Part shown: piece by piece, positions 53,219-62,327 of the stretch
How positions within the stretch are numbered: position 1 is the stretch's first letter
How the letters are laid out: each line of letters begins with the position of its first letter
Source of the DNA: Entamoeba histolytica HM-1:IMSS
Lineage: Eukaryota; Evosea; Mastigamoebida; Endamoebidae
Direction: 5' to 3'
NCBI RefSeq assembly: GCF_000208925.1
Contig: NW_001914879.1
Span: 7,818 to 71,817, forward strand
DNA: 64,000 nucleotides
Notes under the pieces: generated by a model
What the model was told of the DNA's origin: nothing
Databases searched by the model: none
Seen by the model: the letters and a program-made list of their open reading frames with translations, nothing else
Translations under genes and position numbers: made by a program

Positions 53219-55867
53219 ATGGAAAACAACGATAATTATCAACTTTCTACATGGGGAAATTTATGGCAATACATTGGTATTGAGAGACATGCTCAATATG
53301 GTTATTATTGGATGATAGGGTCTGCTAAACTTAGTGATTATAAAGACTGGTGTCTTTATTGGCTTGGTCTAAATAACTTTGAACCTCCATTAACAGGAGA
53401 AACACCAGAAGACTTTTATGTTAGAAAGATTTATACCACTTCTTATGACTGTTTTAATAGACCACTTTGTGGACCACCTGAACATCATATTTCTATAGGA
53501 ATTAGAAAAGAAGTTTCTGTAGAAGGAGGTAAACATCTTGAATTGATTGAAGGAAACATAAGAGAGGCTATTAATTTTGGTTCATATAATTATCTTGGAT
53601 TTGGTGGAAGACATCCAATTGTTACAAAAGAAATTATTCAAACATTAAAAACAAAAGGAGCTTGTTTAACTGGGTTTGCTGCTGAAATAGGAATTTCTGA
53701 AGAACAAGAACAACTTCAATTAATGTTAGCTGAATTTTTACATAAGGAGGCTGCTGTTGTTGTACCAATGGGATTTGCTACTAATTCTACATTAATTCCT
53801 ATTTTAGTAGGAAAAGGAGATGTTGTTTTTTCTGATGCTTTAAATCATTCTTCCATAATTACTGGGATGAGATCTTCTAATGCTGAAGTTAAAGTATTTA
53901 AACACAATGATATTTTAGATTTAAAAGCTAAATTAGAAGACTTAAAAATTCATGGAATGAAAAATGGACAACAACCAAAGAAAGTTATGGTTGTTGTTGA
54001 AGGTTTATATTCAATGGAAGGTGAGTTTTGTCCTTTAAAAGAAATTATTGCATTAAAGAAAGCTTATGGATTTTATTTATATGTTGATGAAGCACATTCT
54101 ATTGGTGCATTAGGTTCTACTGGAAGAGGTATTGTTGAACATCTTGGATGTAATTTTGATGATGTAGATATTTTAATGGGTACATTCTCAAAATCATTTG
54201 CTTCTGCAGGTGGGTATATTGCCTCTGATAAAAATACTATTTCAATGTTAAGATCTAATTGTTATTCATATGTTTATGGATCTCCAATGTCACCAGTAGA
54301 AGCACAACAAATTATTTCATGTTTAGAAATGATGAAAACAGAAGAAGGAAAAAAAAGAATTGCACAATTAAGAAAATCTTCAATTTGTTTTAGGAGGAGA
54401 CTTATTGAAGCAGGATGTCATGTTCTTGGTGATACTGATTCACCAGTTATTCCAGTTATGTTATATCATACAGGAAAAATTAAAGACATTTGTCGTATTT
54501 GTTTAAAGGGAGGAGTTGCTGTTGTTGGAGTAGGATTTCCAGCATGTACACCAACATCATGCCGTGTAAGGTTTTGTATTTCTGCAGCACATACTGATGA
54601 AGATATGGAAAAAACATACAACGTTATGATTAATGGAATGAAAGAAATAGGATGTATTTTTGGAAATACAACTCAACCAAATGTTATTTATCATCCACCA
54701 AAAGTTGATTTATCTGAACTTGAGGCATTACCAAAAGAACCAAGAGAAATGACTTTATTAAGTGAAAATTCTGATAATAGAAAAATAGTACAAGAAGTAA
54801 CAAGATCCGTTGGTGTTGAATTAAGTTCATATGATATTCATGGATTTAATCAAGATATAGAAAGAACAGAAGAATTAATTAATGTTATTAATAACTTTGG
54901 ATGTGGTTCATGTGGTCCACGAGCGTTTTATGGAACTACAACAGAACATTTAGATGTAGAAAAAGAATTAATGAAGTATTTTGGAACTACAGATGCATTA
55001 GTTTATAGTTATGGAAATAATACATTAACATCAGTAATTCCAGTATATGGTAAAAAAGGAGATTTTATATTAGTTGATGAATATTGTAACTATCCAATTC
55101 AATTAGGATGTAGATTATCACGAGCCACAACTATAAAATATAATCATAATGATGCAAAAGATCTTCAAGAAAAATTAAACGAATATAAACAAAAAATTGT
55201 TTATCCTAATAAAATTATTATTATAACAGAAGGTGTTTTCCAACATGACCTCTCTATTGCTCCATTAAATGATATTGTTTCTTTAAGAAGTAAAAATGTA
55301 TTATTAATTGTTGATGATTCTCTTGGTATAGGAGCTCTTGGTGCAACTTTGAAAGGAACATTAGAACACCTTGGACTAACTGTTAATGATGTTGATGTCC
55401 TTTGTGGTTCTATGGAATTTGTGTGTGATACTGTTGGTGGTTTTGTCGTTGGACATTATGATATGATTGAAAGACAACGACTTCTTGGTGCTGGATTTAT
55501 TTTCTCTGCTTCAGCCCCTCCTTTCACTTGTCGTGCTGGTAAAATTGCATTTGAACGATTTGCTAGTAAGGGAGTTGATATGGGAATTGCGTTAAGAGAA
55601 AGAAGAAATAAGTTCAACCAAATGATGAAAGAACAAGTAAAAAATGTAGAGATGATTGGTGATGAGTCCCTTCCATTTGTTTTATTAAATTCTAAAGATA
55701 ATCAACAATTAATTGATGTATTAAAAGAAAAAGGATATCATGCTGTTCTTCAACATCACTTGGATGAAGATTGGTGTCAAAACAAATTTGTACGTTTGTG
55801 TATTGGAAATCAATTAACAGAAACCAAAATGACTGATATCATTACAGCTTTTGCTAAATTAAATTAA
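53219..55867 (+). CDS. Fused serine palmitoyltransferase (LCB2-LCB1)
   Basis: A 882-aa single exon with two alpha-oxoamine-synthase modules. Residues about 60-480 match LCB2/SPTLC2: DCFNRPLCGPPEHHI, FGSYNYLGFGG, DEAHSIGALG and the PLP-lysine motif GTFSKSFASAGGYIA (K325). Residues about 515-882 match LCB1/SPTLC1: FGCGSCGPRAFYGTTTEHLD (holding the Cys equivalent to human SPTLC1 C133), VDEYCNYPIQLG, and GSMEFVCDTVGGFVVG, where the PLP lysine is absent as in LCB1. SPT condenses L-serine with acyl-CoA in the first step of sphingolipid synthesis. In animals and fungi it is a heterodimer of separate ER proteins; here both are one chain. No clear membrane helix is visible. The upstream promoter is distinctive. 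Confidence 0.95.
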   Translation: MENNDNYQLSTWGNLWQYIGIERHAQYGYYWMIGSAKLSDYKDWCLYWLGLNNFEPPLTGETPEDFYVRKIYTTSYDCFNRPLCGPPEHHISIGIRKEVSVEGGKHLELIEGNIREAINFGSYNYLGFGGRHPIVTKEIIQTLKTKGACLTGFAAEIGISEEQEQLQLMLAEFLHKEAAVVVPMGFATNSTLIPILVGKGDVVFSDALNHSSIITGMRSSNAEVKVFKHNDILDLKAKLEDLKIHGMKNGQQPKKVMVVVEGLYSMEGEFCPLKEIIALKKAYGFYLYVDEAHSIGALGSTGRGIVEHLGCNFDDVDILMGTFSKSFASAGGYIASDKNTISMLRSNCYSYVYGSPMSPVEAQQIISCLEMMKTEEGKKRIAQLRKSSICFRRRLIEAGCHVLGDTDSPVIPVMLYHTGKIKDICRICLKGGVAVVGVGFPACTPTSCRVRFCISAAHTDEDMEKTYNVMINGMKEIGCIFGNTTQPNVIYHPPKVDLSELEALPKEPREMTLLSENSDNRKIVQEVTRSVGVELSSYDIHGFNQDIERTEELINVINNFGCGSCGPRAFYGTTTEHLDVEKELMKYFGTTDALVYSYGNNTLTSVIPVYGKKGDFILVDEYCNYPIQLGCRLSRATTIKYNHNDAKDLQEKLNEYKQKIVYPNKIIIITEGVFQHDLSIAPLNDIVSLRSKNVLLIVDDSLGIGALGATLKGTLEHLGLTVNDVDVLCGSMEFVCDTVGGFVVGHYDMIERQRLLGAGFIFSASAPPFTCRAGKIAFERFASKGVDMGIALRERRNKFNQMMKEQVKNVEMIGDESLPFVLLNSKDNQQLIDVLKEKGYHAVLQHHLDEDWCQNKFVRLCIGNQLTETKMTDIITAFAKLN

Positions 55868-56526
55868 ATATTATTAATAAAATGAGGTTTTATTTTTAAT
55901 ACATTACATAAATATTCTCTAATTTTTTATAATAAATCTTTTTCAAAGTTTATTTTATAAACATATTTTTATTAACAAAGCAATTAATTAAGTGTTAATA
56001 GATTTTTCATATATTCTTCCTAGTTTAGCCGAGATTAATCACTGAGCTGTTTAAAAAAGAGTAATCTTTTTGTTTAACTTATCACTTATGTTTTTCTTGC
56101 AAATTGAGAAAATCACTTCTTTCTTTATTTTTTCCTATTAATGTCTTCTCATCCTTCTTCTGCTTAATTCTTCTTTTTATCCTTTTGTTTATTTTCTGTC
56201 TTAATTTTAAACATTTTCTTTTTCATTTTTTCTTGTTTTATGAATGAGAGAAGAGACTATTTCATTCCCATTATATTATTGTGTTTAATTTTCTTTTAGT
56301 CTTACCCACACTTTAGTACTTCCTTATATTACACCATGTAATATTCTATCATAATATCTTGCTACACCCTTTGCAACTTTACCTAATACATTTCTAATTC
56401 AAATACACCGTCATAACCAGATAATAACTGGGAGTGTCGAAGCTTGAATTCTATTAGTGTTTGAGACATGCCACCTTCAACATATTTTTATTAAAAAAAA
56501 AAAATAACTAAATGGAAGAAGATTTT
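55868..56526. other. Intergenic with a likely gene relic on the minus strand
   Basis: Between about 56490 and 56290 the minus strand reads as coding-like peptide in two frames: GGMSQTLIEFKLRHSQLLSG then, after a frame change, NVLGKVAKGVARYYDRILHG, then stops. The DNA here is less AT-rich than its flanks. It lies just downstream of the C2-protein gene on the same strand. I infer a decayed gene fragment of unknown family. The rest is AT-rich and empty. Confidence 0.4.
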
Positions 56527-57093
56527 TTAATAAAATCCTGGTGGTGGCATCATACCTGGTTGCATTGGTGGATATCCAGGTGGTGGGTAAGCACCGGGTG
56601 GTGGCATCATGCCTGGTTGCATTGGTGGATATCCAGGTGGTGGCATCATACCTGGTTGCATTGGTGGATATCCAGGTGGTGGGTAAGCACCGGGTGGTGG
56701 CATCATGCCTGGTTGCATTGGTGGAACCATTCCTGGGGCTGGTGCACCCGTTTGGAAAATAATTTGGATATGAATTTCACCTTTTTTAGAAAGACCTAAC
56801 CAAGTATCAACAACTTGACCTGGGAAACCATTCAAAACTTTGTAATGAGTGGATCCAAGAGAGTCATTCTTTCCAAAGGTATCATAGTCATAAACTTCAA
56901 ATTTAATATCTTCACCTGGAAAAACGTCCATTATGAATGACTTATTCCATGATGGATTTCTGGTTTTATAAACGGTTTGTGTTTGTTGGGTACATTGTCT
57001 TGTAATAATTTTACAATAAGGATCACTAGAAAGTCCTCCGAAATCAGCTCCCTTTAAATTTCTTCCTTCAATAACTTTAAGTTCTATTCTCAT
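56527..57093 (-). CDS. C2-domain protein with Pro/Met/Gly-rich repeat tail
   Basis: A 188-aa protein. Residues 1-115 are one C2 domain: IELKVIEGRNLKGADFGGLS, SDPYCKI, then FEVYDYDTFGKNDSLG, with the usual Asp cluster for calcium binding, so calcium-dependent membrane binding is likely. Residues about 118-188 are tandem units of PPGYPPMQPGMMPPP type, giving a flexible Pro-rich tail. Small C2 proteins of this architecture are known in Entamoeba. The repeated DNA is GC-richer than the genome and probably variable in length. The long ORFs antisense to the tail are artefacts of the repeat. Confidence 0.92.
   Translation of the reverse strand: MRIELKVIEGRNLKGADFGGLSSDPYCKIITRQCTQQTQTVYKTRNPSWNKSFIMDVFPGEDIKFEVYDYDTFGKNDSLGSTHYKVLNGFPGQVVDTWLGLSKKGEIHIQIIFQTGAPAPGMVPPMQPGMMPPPGAYPPPGYPPMQPGMMPPPGYPPMQPGMMPPPGAYPPPGYPPMQPGMMPPPGFY
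56541..56725 (-). repeat. Coding tandem repeat in the C2-protein tail
   Basis: Near-identical units of 39 and 57 bases (the longer with an extra 18-base piece encoding PPGAYP) repeat about four times. They encode the Pro/Gly/Met/Tyr tail of the C2 protein. The arrangement long-short-long suggests duplication of a larger block. Confidence 0.85.
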
Positions 57094-57400
57094 AGTACTA
57101 TTTAAAATAATTTCTTTCCAGTTACCTTTAATAGTTCCTCGAAAACTAAGAACTAAAATATTATAGTTTTTGAAATAACAAGCTAAACTAATATCTTTAA
57201 ATTAATGAGGAAAAACAATTCGATAAAAAACATTGATTTTTTCTTTTTATTAATATCAAGAAAAAAAAAATAAATTAATTTATAAGACCAAAACCATTAA
57301 TTTTTAAATCATTTAAATCATCCAAATTCATTCAAAATAATAAAAGATTTTTTGAATGAAATTGTTATAAAGTGAAAATAAAATAGAGAAATTAATTAAT
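57094..57400. other. Intergenic, no gene seen
   Basis: AT-rich spacer upstream of the C2 gene (57094-57180) and downstream of the LRR gene. Nothing recognisable. Confidence 0.4.
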
Positions 57401-58681
57401 TTAGTTAATAAGACAATGAGAAAATTTTTTCTTTGATTCTTCAATAGGTTTAATTTGATATTGTTTTTTTGGTTTGTTATGAATGATGATATTGACACCT
57501 GGAAGGTCAGGTAAAATAATAGAATTAGAATAATTATTTAAAACAAGAGTTTTCAAAGATTCAAATTGACGTAGATTAGTTAAATCTTTTTGAATAAGAT
57601 CAGGACAATCAATAATAATAGAAATAATTTCTTTTTTAGAAGGTAATATAGAAATGTCAGGTGATTGTATTTTAAGTTCAAGACTACTACATAATGAAAT
57701 ATCAATAATGTTTAAATCTCCTATTACTGTTATTTTTTTAATGTTTTTAGGAAGAATAAATTTAAAAGGAATCATTGAACTACCAATTTCTATTTCAACA
57801 AGAGAATTAACTGATGAAAGATCATTAAAAGGTTTAGATAAATAAAATAATGTTTTCATTGGATAATATTTTTTCCAATCTCTAATGAATAAATCAAAAT
57901 GAAATTTATCAATTCTAGACCATGCTTCTTTTGAAGAAATTGTCTTAATATCTTCAGTTAATGAATTAGACATAATAATAACATTTTTATTAGGAGATTT
58001 TATATTTAGTTTATTTCCATAAAAATAAATTTTTCTTTTTTTATTTGCAATTTGAATTATTTTGTCACAGTAAATTAACGATTCTAATTGAGGTGGGTCA
58101 TTTCCTAAATTTATTGATTTAATACAAATTCTTTTAAGATTTTGAAGTTGTTTTAATTCTTCAAAATTCCATTTATTAAGAAAAGTGAAAGTTAAAAGAG
58201 TAGGAAATTGAATATTATTTTCATAATTAACATATAAAGCATAATAATTATCACCATAAAATTCAATAGTTAAATCATTTAATTGATTAAATGTTATCCA
58301 ATGAATTTCAAAATCACTTCGATTTGTTATTAATTTTAATTTAATAATTCGTGAAGAATATTTTATTAATTCATTTAAATAAAAAATTGTATCATCTTCT
58401 ATTTTATAACTTCTTTTTTCTGGCATTTTAACAATAGCATTAAAATTACATTCAAATGTACTAATGTTATGTAACTCTCCATTAACTGTTTGTAATGAAC
58501 TACAATTTTTAAATATTTGTAATTCTTTTGTTTGTGTTATTAATGAATAATTTGGATTTGTATGCATCATTTGAAATGACTCATAACAATTCTTACTAAT
58601 CTGTAAAAAATTAACTAATTCATCTATTGTTTGTAAATAAAAAATAACATTCATTAAATAAACTCTTTCTAATCGTTTCAT
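57401..58681 (-). CDS. Leucine-rich-repeat-like protein with CaaX-like end
   Basis: A 426-aa protein. It begins with a helical F-box-like segment (MNVIFYLQTIDELVNFLQIS) and continues with irregular leucine/isoleucine-rich strands (ELKQLQNLKRICIKSINLG; LRQFESLKTLVLNNYSNSI) typical of divergent LRR proteins of Entamoeba. There is no signal peptide. The C-terminus IEESKKKFSHCLIN is basic and ends C-L-I-N, a CaaX-like box like that of the BspA-like protein at 28045. It probably acts as a membrane-tethered interaction protein. LRR repeats are degenerate, so fold confidence is moderate. Confidence 0.75.
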   Translation of the reverse strand: MKRLERVYLMNVIFYLQTIDELVNFLQISKNCYESFQMMHTNPNYSLITQTKELQIFKNCSSLQTVNGELHNISTFECNFNAIVKMPEKRSYKIEDDTIFYLNELIKYSSRIIKLKLITNRSDFEIHWITFNQLNDLTIEFYGDNYYALYVNYENNIQFPTLLTFTFLNKWNFEELKQLQNLKRICIKSINLGNDPPQLESLIYCDKIIQIANKKRKIYFYGNKLNIKSPNKNVIIMSNSLTEDIKTISSKEAWSRIDKFHFDLFIRDWKKYYPMKTLFYLSKPFNDLSSVNSLVEIEIGSSMIPFKFILPKNIKKITVIGDLNIIDISLCSSLELKIQSPDISILPSKKEIISIIIDCPDLIQKDLTNLRQFESLKTLVLNNYSNSIILPDLPGVNIIIHNKPKKQYQIKPIEESKKKFSHCLIN

Positions 58682-58775
58682 TAATCTATAAATTATTTAT
58701 TAGTTTTTTTTAAAACTAAAAATTATATTTTTCTTTTAAATTTCAATATATTTTGTTATATATAACCAAATTATT

Positions 58776-59375
58776 TTATTGAGATTGAGCATTCATATTT
58801 CTCAAATTGTGTGAATAATCAACATTTTCTGCTTTATCAACAGCATTAGATAATGAAGTAATACTATTAAATAATCTTTTAATACAATCACGTAATAATG
58901 TTATTTCAGAAGCACCTACATTCGTTAAAATAATAGTTTCTGATTCTTCATTAATTGTTCTAAGACCTGCTCTTAATTTTTCCATTCTACAATATCTAAT
59001 ATCTTCAAAAACACCACGAATATCATCTAAATCAATAAAATCATCAGCTGCATATTTCATTAAAGCATAAGTAATTTCTTGATAATAATAAGGTAATGGA
59101 GTAAAATCATCATTATTTTGTTCTTCTTCTAATGTTTCTTTAAGTTGTTCTAAAGATAACCAATGAGGAATAACTATTTTACATAATCCTATTTGTTTAA
59201 AATGAATAGCCAACCATAAAGGAATTGAATATTTAATACCTTCTTCATAAGGACCATAATTATCAATAATCATTTGAAGTCTTTCAATTTTATTTAAAGG
59301 AATAATTTCTACTTTACATAAGTCTTGACTAAAAAATTGTTGTTGAAGAGGAGAAAGATATTGAGTATTTTCCAT
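58776..59375 (-). CDS. PSF2: GINS complex subunit Psf2
   Basis: A 199-aa protein, the usual Psf2 length. Diagnostic blocks in order: LSPLQQQFFSQD...VEIIPL, NYGPYEEGIKYSIPLWLAIH, LCKIVIPHWLSLEQLKETLE, DDFTPLPYYYQEI and AADDFIDLDDIRGVFEDIRY with the following KLRAGL. GINS joins Cdc45 and MCM2-7 to form the CMG replicative helicase. No oddities; the start is fixed by alignment to the family N-terminus. Confidence 0.95.
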   Translation of the reverse strand: MENTQYLSPLQQQFFSQDLCKVEIIPLNKIERLQMIIDNYGPYEEGIKYSIPLWLAIHFKQIGLCKIVIPHWLSLEQLKETLEEEQNNDDFTPLPYYYQEITYALMKYAADDFIDLDDIRGVFEDIRYCRMEKLRAGLRTINEESETIILTNVGASEITLLRDCIKRLFNSITSLSNAVDKAENVDYSHNLRNMNAQSQ

Positions 59376-59512
59376 TATTCTAACAAATAAAATATAAAAG
59401 TTCTTTCTCTTTTATTTTCTTTCCTTCTTTTTCATTAAATAAAAATTTATTAATATATTATTTTATTATTATTTATTAATTAAAATTTAATTATTGAAAA
59501 TTTCACATGAAT

Positions 59513-60043
59513 TTATATCTTCTCTTTCATAGTGAACTTCATTATTCCATCAAGTTGTTTACTAAAATCAACTCTTTTCTTTATTAACGTTTTCGTGATT
59601 GCTTTTCTTTGACAATTAGAAAATCCTACTTTTTCACAATGAGAATATGGACTCATCTTTCGTCTTAACTCAGCTTCCCATTCACATTTGCCTTTATTAC
59701 ATTGACTACATTTACTTGGACTTTCTTCTCTTTCAATCATTTTATGAATTGATTGTGAAATATAATCAATTTCATCTGCAGCTCGATCAACAGTAGTAAA
59801 TAATGTAGCACATCCACATATTCCACAATGGTGATGTCTTACTTTTCTAATAAATTTGGGTGGTATTCTTCTTCTAAAATGTTTTTTTAAGAAATCGTGT
59901 TTATAATTATTTCTTATTTGCCAAACTTGTGCCATTCTTTCATTTATTGTCATTTTATCGTTTAATTCAAATTCATCTTCTTCAATGGCACTAGCTAAAA
60001 TTATAAATACAAATAACAAAAAGACTTTGATTTGCATCTTCAA
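59513..60043 (-). CDS. Secreted Cys-containing protein
   Basis: A 176-aa protein with a signal peptide (MKMQIKVFLLFVFIILASA). The mature part is basic and has a CGICGC motif after an HHH run (RHHHCGICGC), then CSQCNKGKC and later C...C pairs. The CxxC spacing suggests disulfides or metal binding. No membrane segment after the signal peptide. Family not recognised. It is one of four small secreted proteins in this window that share no obvious sequence. Confidence 0.78.
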   Translation of the reverse strand: MKMQIKVFLLFVFIILASAIEEDEFELNDKMTINERMAQVWQIRNNYKHDFLKKHFRRRIPPKFIRKVRHHHCGICGCATLFTTVDRAADEIDYISQSIHKMIEREESPSKCSQCNKGKCEWEAELRRKMSPYSHCEKVGFSNCQRKAITKTLIKKRVDFSKQLDGIMKFTMKEKI

Positions 60044-60262
60044 TATTATGATTTTTAAGTTTGTTCTTTTTATTTTTCTTTTTTCATATGTGTGTTTTTT
60101 ATAACAAAAAAAACATTCAATTGATTTTATTTGGTTTGAAGCTTCTGAAAGTCAATGTATTATATTAATTATAAATTTTTTTGATTTGAAAAAGAATAAA
60201 TCAATTTGTTTCTTCAAGAAGTTCCTAATAGGAACTAGTAATGATAATTACTATAAAGTTAA

Positions 60263-61544
60263 ATGAGTAATCACCCTAACTTTGACCATTTTAAGAAAAC
60301 ACACCTCAAAGACATACAACCTGGAGTCCGTGAAGGGTGGTTAAAAAAGAAAGGGTATGAAGTCCATTCATGGAAACGAAGATATTTTGTAATCAAAAAT
60401 GAGTTTATTTATTATTTTGCTAGTGCAAGTCCTAATTCTACACCAAAAGGTGTAATTGAGTTAAATTCTAAATCTTTTGCAGAAGTAAAAGAAGGAGATG
60501 ATTCTTTTACAAATATTATTATTTCAAGCGTTCATAGAAATCAAGAAATTATTGCTGATACACCTGATATGGGAGCAGCATGGGTTGATGCCATAAATAA
60601 TCATATTAAAACATTAAAAAAAGTAGAAGAACAGAGACAAATAGAAGAAGAAAAAGTAGTTATTCCTTTTAATGGGAAAACATGGCCAGAAATAAAAAAT
60701 CAAATTAATGTTTGTAAACATCTTCATGAACGACATATTCCTAAAAAAGAATTAACTGGATTATTACAAAGTTTAGGTGAAGAAACATGTGAAAGATATT
60801 TTTATAATATATTAAATGAATGTTTTGCTAATTGGACTGATGAAGAAATTGCTGATTATGTTTGGATTAAATTCTGTAGAAATTTGATTCGTCTTGAAGA
60901 AATTCATGTAAAAGATCAATTAAAACGAAGAAAATCATTAATGAAAACTGAACGTGGTAAAATTTATAAATTACTTTCTGATTTAAATCCTGTCTTTGGT
61001 GGAACACAAGGAGCAGTATTAAGTGCTTTTGGTAAAGAAAGTGAAAATAGTGATGATATTTTAATGGTATTAGGAAGAAATAGTCAAGCTGGTGTAAGGC
61101 TTGCAAACATTTATAACCAAATTATTGAAAATAATGACATCTCATTTGGTGAAATCATTAGAACAATTTTAGATGCTATGGAACGATGGAGAATGAGAAC
61201 TGAAGAATTAATGTTTCGAGCATTTGTGACTGGAATTACTTCAAATTGGAATCCTGCAGAAGTAGCTTCACTTGTTTCTTTTTTAACAACATTTACTAAA
61301 GAACATGACTCATTTCCTTTGTTTGAAGAGCCATGGGAAGAATTACCTTCACACGCTCTTTCATTTATCCAAGCGTTTGTTATTTTTTTTCTAGGTACTT
61401 CATAATTTATAATAAAAAATATTCCTTATGTATAGATACACTACTCATTGGAATTTAAATGAAAAGAAAGAATTTATCACAATTGGAAAGTCATTATGGG
61501 GATGGAAATTTGAAACTTATAAAAAATTAACAGCTCAAATTTAA
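60263..61544 (+). CDS. PH-domain protein, two exons
   Basis: Exon 1 (60263-61374) and exon 2 (61436-61544) are joined by a 61-nt GTTTGT...TATAG intron in phase 2, giving about 406 aa. A PH domain lies at about residues 22-115 (GVREGWLKKKGYEVHSWKRR, YFVIKNEFIYYFAS, ...AAWVDAINNHI), binding phosphoinositides. The remainder (about 130-406) is helical and unfamiliar; residues LRNQ-type RhoGEF motifs are not visible. If read without splicing the protein ends at FFLGTS, ten residues after the splice point; the spliced end (YTTHWNLNEKKEFITIGKSL) has coding character. The gene faces away from the secreted gene on the minus strand. Confidence 0.82.
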
Positions 61545-61716
61545 ATGTATTGATTTATCTTTTTCATATTTTACAATTTTTATTATACAAAATAAAGAAA
61601 CCCTATTCACAACCCTTCTTGAAGAAGTAAAAATAAACTAATTTGGATAAAAAAAATTGCGAGATAAAAAAGAGAAAAACACATCCAAAAGAACTTTAAT
61701 TTTAATTGAGTGTCAG

Positions 61717-62200
61717 ATGAGGTTCGTTGTTTTTTTTTTTTTAATAATCTTTATTGAAAAATTAATATCTTAGTGGAAAACCAACATTCGCAGGAGCTAA
61801 ACGAAAGAAGACATCTCAAATTTTAAAAGAGAAAAAGGCAGAAAAACAAGCTCTTTTACAACCAGAACCAGAAAATGAAAAGATTAAAGCCATTTATGAT
61901 GATGTTAAAGAAACTCAAGACATAATGTCAAATGTTTGTTTTTCTTTAAATTTAAAAAGAACAAATTATTTAAATGATTAGAATATTGATAAAATGACTA
62001 GTAATCTTGAAAAAGCTGAAGATTTAGAAGAAAAAACAAATGAAATGGTTGATAAAGCAAATACATTCAAGAAACAATCACATGAAATGAAAAAAGCTAT
62101 GTGTTGGAGAAAATGGAAGTTATGGATTATTATTGGAGTTATTGCAGCAATAATCATTATAGTTATTATCGTTGCTATTGTTATTCCACTTTGCAATTAA
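61717..62200 (+). CDS. R-SNARE-like (VAMP-type) protein, three exons
   Basis: Exons 61717-61721 (only ATGAG), 61774-61933 and 61982-62200 join in frame to 127 aa. Donors are GTTCGT and GTTTGT, acceptors TAG. The product starts MSGKPTFAGAKRKK, has a SNARE motif at about residues 42-100 (VKETQDIMSNNIDKMTSNLE then LEEKTNEMVDKANTFKKQ) that aligns to VAMP2 without gaps, a CW/basic linker and a C-terminal membrane anchor (LWIIIGVIAAIIIIVIIVAI). It is tail-anchored on transport vesicles. The position of the conserved zero-layer Arg (VAMP2 R56) holds Asn. The 5-nt first exon is very short and inferred. Confidence 0.82.
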
Positions 62201-62327
62201 AACATTTTTTTTAATTTTTGTTATATATACAATTATTTAATTTAATTTATCTTTTTAATCAGAGAAAGAAGAAGAAATATCACCAAAAAAAAAACAACAA
62301 CTTAAAAAAAAAAGAACTAATAAAAGT

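Noticed and set aside
56512..56799. Trp/His-rich ORFs on the + strand
   Set aside because: They are antisense to the Pro-rich repeat of the C2 protein; the repeat keeps all frames open.
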